This document shows, in pieces, positions 8,727 to 13,604 of a stretch of DNA of 13,604 nucleotides (position 1 is the first letter of the stretch; the number at the start of each line of letters is the position of its first letter). Made by a program: the position numbers and the translations under genes. The stretch lies in the NCBI GenBank assembly GCA_033297205.1, contig MU859479.1:1-13604 (forward strand), written 5' to 3'. The notes beneath the pieces were generated by a model. That model made no database searches, was not told the origin of the DNA, and saw only the letters and a list, made by a program, of their open reading frames with translations. The DNA is from Pseudoneurospora amorphoporcata (lineage: Eukaryota; Ascomycota; Sordariomycetes; Sordariales; Sordariaceae).

Positions 8727-9240
8727 TGTCATGGCATGGTTGGACTGGTTACCGGAGGACTAGCCGCAGGGTCAATTGCACGACTGTGACACATCGGATG
8801 AAAGGTCCACGGCCTTATCTTATCTAGAGCTCCCGGAAAGGGAAGGCGGCAACGAGTGGCAGATCTGACATATGTATCACAGGATTACCTGTGATGGCAC
8901 TGGTGATGCGCTGCACGATTGGCACAGCCATCGAGTCTCTATTGGCCATTGGCCAATAGGATCGCACGCATGCAGGCACCAGTGGGCCTCAGTCTGGATC
9001 CAGGGCATGGCTCAGCCCTACCCTATATCCAGACCGTACACCTCCCTCTCTTCCCTTCCTCTCTCCTCGTACAACTACGTATGTCACATCTACCCCCTAC
9101 CTCGCCCTGCACCGTGATAATATGTCCAGATCCGTGATGCCTTCGTTGTTTACTTTCCCTTTCCTCTTTACACTTAATCTAACTTTGAATTGTGCCTCCT
9201 AATCTTGCAGTCGTATCTCTTGTAGGATCACGCTTTCACA
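8727..9240. mobile_element. Solo LTR (514 bp) with 5-bp target duplication
   Basis: The sequence begins TGTCATGG and ends CTTTCACA, with the standard TG..CA termini of LTRs. GGTCA lies on both sides (8722-8726 and 9241-9245), a perfect 5-bp target duplication of the kind left by LTR retrotransposon integrases. Removing the LTR and one GGTCA restores a continuous MITE sequence, an independent proof of both ends. No internal retrotransposon coding region is present, so this is a solo LTR left by recombination between the two LTRs. Copia versus Gypsy cannot be told. Internal features include a CCAAT-box cluster (8941-8957), a hairpin TCACAGG/CCTGTGA (8877-8894), and CCTATATCC near 9021 as a possible TATA element. 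Part of it (8875-8968) recurs exactly at 13511-13604. Confidence 0.85.
8941..8957. promoter_or_regulatory. CCAAT-box cluster within the LTR
   Basis: ATTGG at 8941-8945 and 8948-8952 and CCAAT at 8953-8957 make a nearly palindromic cluster, ATTGGCCATTGGCCAAT. CCAAT is the core bound by the fungal Hap (HapB/C/E) complex. In an LTR this would fit a promoter element of the U3 region. The same cluster is kept intact in the copy at 13577-13593. Confidence 0.4.
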
Positions 9241-9963
9241 GGTCAAACAGAGGAGAAATTGAGCTCTTATTAGCCTTCTCCTAGCTTTTATTTAAAGGCA
9301 CTAATATTGTGACCAGAGTATAAAACGCTACAGAAGCCTCTTATGCCTCTCTCTATCTCTTCTCAAAGCCTTCAAGATAGGAAGATATAAGAAGGCAGTC
9401 ACTTATAGTACCTATCCGCTCGAACTCAAATACATTTTCACTCTTAATAGCTCGAAAGATAGAACTGGGTATTTTTTATACTAAACTAACAAACATATCA
9501 GGGCTAGATTGTACAAAATAGAGGGGAAGACAAGCATGTAGCTGTGTGTGTAAGTGAGTAAGAATTTTATTATTGAGAAGGAAGACTGGCCTTTTAACTA
9601 TAAAATTGAGTGATTGATTCTGAGCTTGATCTCTGATTTGCTCGTTTGAGCGTTTGAATGAGGGCATTTAGAGATTGCTCTCCGTTAGAGCGTTTGAAAG
9701 CGTGGGTAAGCGCTGTAATACCCTATAATCTGGCCGAAAAAGAGGTGCTGCGCTCTTGTAGGCACAGTAAGGTGCGCGGTGGCGTTTTTTTACCCTAGTC
9801 GCATTGTCTGGACTCGAATATGACTAGGTAAGCAAGTGCACAGATCACCCCCTCCTATCGAGCCAATCAGACAGCTCTCATTGGAGTGCACTGACCACTT
9901 ATACCTCTGCTCCTAGGTGGGTCCGAAGAACCACGCTAACAAACAAACCAGTCTTATATTGTA

Positions 9964-10172
9964 CATGGACCAAGCCTACGAACTGTAGTGCAGGTAGATA
10001 GATGCATCCGCTGCACAATACCCGACACGTTAAGAGCCAAGAGGTACCTAACATTTGCTTGCGCGAGACAAGGTTCATCTCTTCTTTTCAGTGTCAATAT
10101 AAGTGATTAGCGTGGGATATCAAAACACAACCACGTTCCGCTGTCACTGAACAGCCATAAACAACGAACAAG
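9964..10172 (+). promoter_or_regulatory. Vps37 gene promoter region
   Basis: Only 209 bp separate the right end of the transposon cluster (TA at 9962-9963) from the Vps37 start codon. AATATAAG at 10096-10103, about 70 bp before the ATG, is a plausible TATA-like element. The transposon therefore lies within, or directly abuts, the gene's upstream control region. Confidence 0.4.
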
Positions 10173-10974
10173 ATGTATTCTCACACACCACCTCTTCCGC
10201 CGCCCAAGCCGTCAGGAAGCCACGAGGCAACACGCATAAACACCCCGGAAACATCGCCGTCACCACGCCTCCCCCAACGTCCGGAGACAGGGGGTCCCGG
10301 TGCCGATGGCTTTCAACATGTAGGCTCGGCCCCCACCGGACAACCTATCCCAGACCCCGGCGAGCAGTGGTTGCCCAAGTTCCTGCAGGACAAGTCGTGA
10401 GTCTTTCCGTGTACAAGAGTAGTTGTTGAGATCGGTACTTCAGTGGCTGACGCCATCTGGTCGCTGCAATAGCAAGCAAGATCTAGCTGAGATCCTCTCC
10501 AACCCATCGCTTCTTTCCGCCTTGACACACTCACCGCATACCATCCACCCCTCTCTACAGGCGTCAAACGACGCGTTGCAGTCTGCGCTGGCCGAGAACG
10601 TGCAAAGGGCAGCTCAGCTGCTGAACCTCGAAACACGCCTCGTGAACCAACGATCGTCGACTCAAGCTCAGCTTTTGTCGACCCATGCCCTCGAACGCCA
10701 ATGGAGGGCCAAACAAGCCGAGATGGACCATGCCCTCACCCCCTTTGCCCCGGCACGGCTATATCAACGGCTCAGCCAGGGCTTGCAGGAGCAAGAAGCC
10801 GTGTGCAGTGCTCTCGAGGAAAGTTTCCTTGATAACGGTGGAGATGGTGCGCCTGCGTCGGAGCGGGAGGCCAGCGATTGGGTCAGGAAATATCGGGAGG
10901 CTAAGAAGCTATACTACCTGCGGCAGGAACGCAAGGAGAGATGGGACGAGGGGAGGGTTGGTGGATGGCGCTGA
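10173..10974 (+). CDS. VPS37: ESCRT-I subunit Vps37 (Mod(r) domain protein)
   Basis: Exons 10173-10396 and 10473-10974 encode 241 residues. The 76-nt intron has donor GTGAGT, branch point CTGAC (10447-10451) and acceptor AATAG, and splits the codon of Ser75 after its second base. The start is the first ATG of a frame continuous with exon 2, in context CAAGATGTA. Residues 1-62 are rich in Pro, Ser and Thr (PPLPPPKPS, PSPRLPQRP) and look disordered. Residues about 75-241 form a mostly helical, charged domain: DLAEILSNPSLLSALTH, a run of Gln/Glu/Arg-rich helices, and the ending YREAKKLYYLRQERKERWDE then GRVGGWR. This layout is that of the Mod(r)/Vps37 family. Vps37 forms ESCRT-I with Vps23, Vps28 and Mvb12 on endosomes, where it sorts ubiquitinated membrane proteins into multivesicular bodies. 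The length is in the usual range for fungal homologues. Identification rests on motif recall, not on a search; another coiled-coil protein is possible but unlikely. Confidence 0.85.
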
Positions 10975-12478
10975 TGAACGACGATGCGATTATGAAACGA
11001 CGAGTGCGTCTCTGTCCCCGTCTGGACCGTTGAGCGCTGACTGTCAACACGCACGCTAGAGAATACCAAGCAAACCGATGACCTCAAGCAACTTATCGCT
11101 GTGTCTCATCGAAAGGCCTTTCCAGTCATGTTATGAAGGTATGACATCTGATCAATACCAGAAGTAGAGTCTCAAAAAGCTCCCAAGTTGCTCAAACTTT
11201 TCCTCGGGTGCGTTTGCCTTGGGCACTTTCTCCACACTAATGTAGCTAAGGATAAAACGGTCTTATGAAGACGTATGCGCTGGCCCTAGTCATCCTCTGT
11301 TGCATAAGGCAAAACGGGCCCAATGAATATGTCTGGTTCCCGAAAACACGCAAGTCCCTTCAAGATCAGCAACCAACTGGAACGCCCTGGCTGTTACAAC
11401 TGGATGCCCCTTGGCCTCTGGTGGGAGGCTTCTTTTGAATTATCCAGATTACCAGTCGACCGCGACGGAATGTAAAGAAAAACGAGAGGTGAAGAAAGAG
11501 CTCCGACATCATTTCAGGGCTAGGCAGAGTCATGGGAACAGCGAACCACTCGTCCTCGGCAGTGTCATCGCGTTCGAAGTCACTAGTGCTATTATGGTCT
11601 CCCATGGAAAAATTCAACCACTCCCAAAGGGATGGGCAGGCGTTACCAATCCAAATCAGTAAATGTTGATACATTCATGGTTACCATAGTCGAAGAGAGC
11701 ATCGTGGTGGGCGACAGGCTTCGCGGCTGTGTGCCTTCGGAGGCCGTTGACAGCTCGTTGGTAAGGGTTGATATTCGGTCTCAATGCGTTCAGAGACGCT
11801 TGCATCCTGAGGCGCTTCAACAGAACTCGTGGCGAGCCTCAGTCTTCGCTTTTGTTGTTCTTTCCCAACGTACAGATAATCTCAGCCTTTAGCTCGTCGA
11901 AGAACTCTTCCGCCCATCTCGTGCATAGGACTTGCCACAACCTATGTTCAGCCAAGTTGGCGAGTCATAGGGAGAATGAACTTGCTCTCTCATGGAATGT
12001 GGTTGTTAAAGTCACGGGATAGGAACCCAGGGCGGCACTAGAATAATCGAACATCAATCACGCAAACTGTCGGTATGTTTAGACCACATGGACCCCTGGC
12101 TCTGCTTTTATAATGCTAAAACGACAGATCTAAGATAATCGAGATATAGAGATAACAAATAGCTGGTAATTGGCCAGCGCTCTGAGAAGACACTTTTGTT
12201 CGAACTGGTCAATATTGACGATTATAGATCGTCGAAGCCAAAAACCTCCCTACATTCCCCCATGGATACGTAGACCTCGGCAGTGTAGAACCTACCTAGT
12301 CGCCGAAACACAATCTCATCTCGCGCTTGGTTGCCTGGTACGTGGAAGACTGAAATCCTTCCTGCAGGTGTAACGTAACCGTTTACTTGCTGGATGTTTG
12401 GCGAGCAACGACATTGAGACGAGTGTGCGCCATCAAGAACTCACGAGGACTACTCACCGAACCTGTCAAACACAACGC

Positions 12479-12497
12479 AAAAAAAAAAAAAAAAAAA
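12479..12497 (+). repeat. Poly(A) tract of 19 bases
   Basis: An uninterrupted run of 19 A follows CACAACGC and is followed by TTAGAATCTGCC. It could be a simple homopolymer or the tail of a retroposed sequence (SINE, LINE or processed transcript) ending here. I saw no target duplication around a plausible insert and no pol III promoter boxes upstream, so the origin is open. Confidence 0.6.
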
Positions 12498-12596
12498 TTA
12501 GAATCTGCCTCGGGAGATGGGGGGAACAGTCCCGGTGCTCACCAAGCACGGGGATGCGGCCCTGTCGGGCATGACGGTGACGGCACCGGCAAGAAC

Positions 12597-12623
12597 GCCG
12601 GGGAGAGAACGGCCGGGGAGAGA
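12597..12623. repeat. Two-unit repeat GCCGGGGAGAGA, period 15
   Basis: The 12-bp word GCCGGGGAGAGA occurs at 12597-12608 and 12612-12623 in a local GC-rich patch (about 12530-12640) that contrasts with its AT-richer surroundings. No function is apparent. Confidence 0.6.
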
Positions 12624-13213
12624 GGGCTTCGAACGAAGAGACATAAGGGACAAGTCAAAAGGAGAAGAGTGCTACAAATCACCGGAGTAAGGCCGCGGTG
12701 GATTTGTGATTCACGATTGTACGCAGTGTATGTACGGCTGTTCATTCTATGTTCGCTGTGTTGTGCAAGTCGAGTCCAAACTTGGCCAGTGTTTACCAGT
12801 TCCATCAATTCGAGATATCAGACCTGTGTAGTCGTAGGAAAAGAGGTGTAGAATCTGTTGAGGAGTGTCTGCTACGAAGGTTGCGGGCGACATCTGTGAT
12901 GTTAGTACAAGTACTACATAGTGTAGAGGCATGTAAGTGGAAGTTTTTGTTTTCCATTCCTGGCGCAAGCCCCGAGACCTGCCAGGAGCGTTGTCCGTAG
13001 GCAGTGTGAGTTTCCCGAGCTCGGTGTTTTGGATATACTCTGATTGGCTGCGGCTAAATTGCGAGCTGCCCATTGTGCCACAAAGCAACGTTGGGATAAA
13101 GTGCCCCTTCAAAACACATGCAAGCCAGCCTGTCCAGTTGTGTAGAGGTACCGCTTCGACTCACTCGATTTGGTTTTACTCAAACAGGTATAGGGCCGGG
13201 ACCATCTAGCAGA

Positions 13214-13375
13214 AGCAAAACCTAACAAAGGCTTCGACCAATCTGTTAGTGAGCTGATGCGGGTAATAACCGATCGTAGGTTTACTAACGTGGTTATTTG
13301 GTTCCCTAGGGACAATTCTCTAATAGTATTGATGGGATTGTCTGCATGCCTTGCTTCCCCGTGTTAGGTTTTGCT
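13214..13375. repeat. 162-bp structure with perfect 14-bp inverted ends
   Basis: AGCAAAACCTAACA at 13214-13227 and its exact reverse complement TGTTAGGTTTTGCT at 13362-13375 bound 162 bp with no coding content. The arrangement resembles a very small MITE. No clear target duplication is seen directly outside (ctagcaga on the left, aattttga on the right), so a decayed element or a chance inverted repeat remain possible. Confidence 0.4.
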
Positions 13376-13510
13376 AATTTTGACCTTGGCGCAGCTTTAG
13401 TAAAACTAAATCTAATAAGTGAGGTGAAAGCGGTAGGCTAGGTACACTGCACGACAGATAGACTCGTGGGGTGGTGACAGCAGCGGCCTAGAGGTACTAT
13501 AGGGCTACCT

Positions 13511-13604
13511 TATCACAGGATTACCTGTGATGGCACTGGTGATGCGCTGCACGATTGGCACAGCCATCGAGTCTCTATTGGCCATTGGCCAATAGGATCG
13601 CACG
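13511..13604. mobile_element. LTR fragment identical to 8875-8968 (cut by window end)
   Basis: All 94 bases match positions 149-242 of the solo LTR, in the same orientation. The match starts abruptly at TATCACAGG; the preceding sequence has no similarity to the first 148 bp of the LTR. The copy runs off the window, so its right end is unknown. It is either a 5'-truncated LTR or a member of a related family sharing this segment. Perfect identity suggests recent movement or strong conservation. Confidence 0.85.

Larger units (their letters stand above)
8681..9511 (-). mobile_element. MITE copy 2, inverted, split by a solo LTR
   Basis: Read on the reverse strand from 9511, this copy aligns with MITE copy 1 for over 200 bp, for example CAATCTAGCCCTG, CGAGCGGATAGGT, CTTATATCTTCCTATCTTGA and GGCTTCTGTAGCGTTTT. 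The homology stops at 9241, where the LTR ends, and resumes at the other side of the LTR: GTTTATTAGTTTAGTTCTTC (8695-8714) matches the opposite end of copy 1. The element is flanked by TA (8679-8680 and 9512-9513). Without the LTR and one copy of its target duplication it is 312 bp, close to the 326 bp of copy 1. Differences from copy 1 are mainly C-to-T and G-to-A, suggesting RIP. Confidence 0.8.
8181..9961 (+). mobile_element. Longer TA-flanked element holding nested insertions
   Basis: The left end CAATATAAGGCTGGTTTGTT and the right end, reverse-complemented CAATATAAGACTGGTTTGTT, differ at one base over their first 21; this is the closest end-pair in the cluster. TA flanks it at 8179-8180 and 9962-9963. 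The right arm (from TGGCGTTTTTTTACCC at about 9780) is related to the right arm of MITE copy 1 from 7961. The left arm is different and carries a broken reading frame, so this may be a decayed copy of the longer parent element. Within it lies MITE copy 2 and within that a solo LTR; without them it would be roughly 950 bp. Direct repeats of GAGCGTTTGAA occur at about 9648 and 9688. Confidence 0.7.
10975..13213. other. Long intergenic region without a convincing gene
   Basis: I read both strands and found only unremarkable frames of 60-154 codons. None has a family motif, a clear coding-type bias, or intron signals joining it to a neighbour. The longest (12387-12851, +) crosses a 19-A tract that it translates as poly-Lys, and its composition is not protein-like. 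The reverse frame 12747-13112 (121 codons) is also unfamiliar. A non-coding RNA, or a gene with many small exons, cannot be excluded by eye. Confidence 0.45.

Noticed and set aside
8890..9088. Shorter LTR with TGTGA..TCACA ends
   Set aside because: The 94-bp repeat extends left of 8890, the supposed flanks do not match, and the GGTCA duplication with restored MITE homology sets the ends at 8727 and 9240.
11366..11674. Overlapping frames on both strands (102 codons reverse, 83 forward)
   Set aside because: Neither resembles a known family, and each is about as long as chance allows in this composition.
12387..12851. 154-codon forward frame
   Set aside because: It crosses the 19-A tract, giving poly-Lys, and has mixed low-complexity composition with no motif or intron signals.
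12747..13112. 121-codon reverse frame
   Set aside because: It has no recognisable domain and overlaps similar-length frames on the other strand; nothing favours it over chance.
8727..13604. Paired LTRs of one full-length retrotransposon
   Set aside because: The second copy starts 148 bp inside the LTR, the sequence between contains VPS37 rather than gag-pol, and the first copy already has its own flanking target duplication.

Overview
The window looks like a piece of a filamentous ascomycete genome (Pezizomycotina, probably Sordariomycetes). The evidence is short GT-AG introns of 74-82 nt with CTAAC/CTGAC-type branch points, GC-rich coding exons separated by long AT-rich or transposon-filled stretches, an AT-rich block with the TpA-heavy look of repeat-induced point mutation (RIP), and protein families typical of fungi. 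No tRNA, rRNA or CRISPR array was found. I cannot name the species.

Layout. Positions 1-672 are AT-rich, RIP-like, non-coding DNA. At 681-2051 sits a 1371-bp non-autonomous DNA transposon with 80-bp terminal inverted repeats (77/80 matching) and a perfect 8-bp target duplication (ATTTGATA). A spacer with several small hairpins and a promoter follows. Then comes a two-exon gene (2950-3317) for a 97-residue protein with a Pro/Gln/Tyr-rich N-terminus and a Cys-rich CYSTM-like C-terminus. The main gene, 4859-7414 (three exons, 799 aa), is the actin-binding protein Abp1: an ADF-homology domain, an acidic motif, three short internal repeats, a proline-rich region and two C-terminal SH3 domains.

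Positions 7777-9963 form a cluster of one family of TA-flanked inverted-repeat elements (ends begin CAATNTAA..CTGGTTTGTTT). It holds a 326-bp MITE, a stray terminal relic, and a longer 1781-bp element. Inside the longer element is a second MITE copy in inverted orientation, itself split by a 514-bp solo LTR with a perfect 5-bp target duplication (GGTCA): three nested levels. The second MITE differs from the first mainly by C-to-T and G-to-A changes, as RIP would cause.

Beyond it, 10173-10974 is a two-exon gene (241 aa) for an ESCRT-I subunit of the Vps37/Mod(r) family. The last 2.5 kb shows no convincing gene. It carries a 19-A tract, a small 162-bp inverted-repeat structure, and at the very end a 94-bp perfect copy of part of the solo LTR, cut off by the window edge.

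The three genes all lie on the + strand but are independent transcription units. Abp1 (endocytic actin patches) and Vps37 (endosomal sorting) act in successive stages of endocytic traffic, but the sequence gives no sign that they are co-regulated. The most informative content beyond the genes is the transposon archaeology: dated insertions, target duplications, and RIP that has affected some copies and not others.
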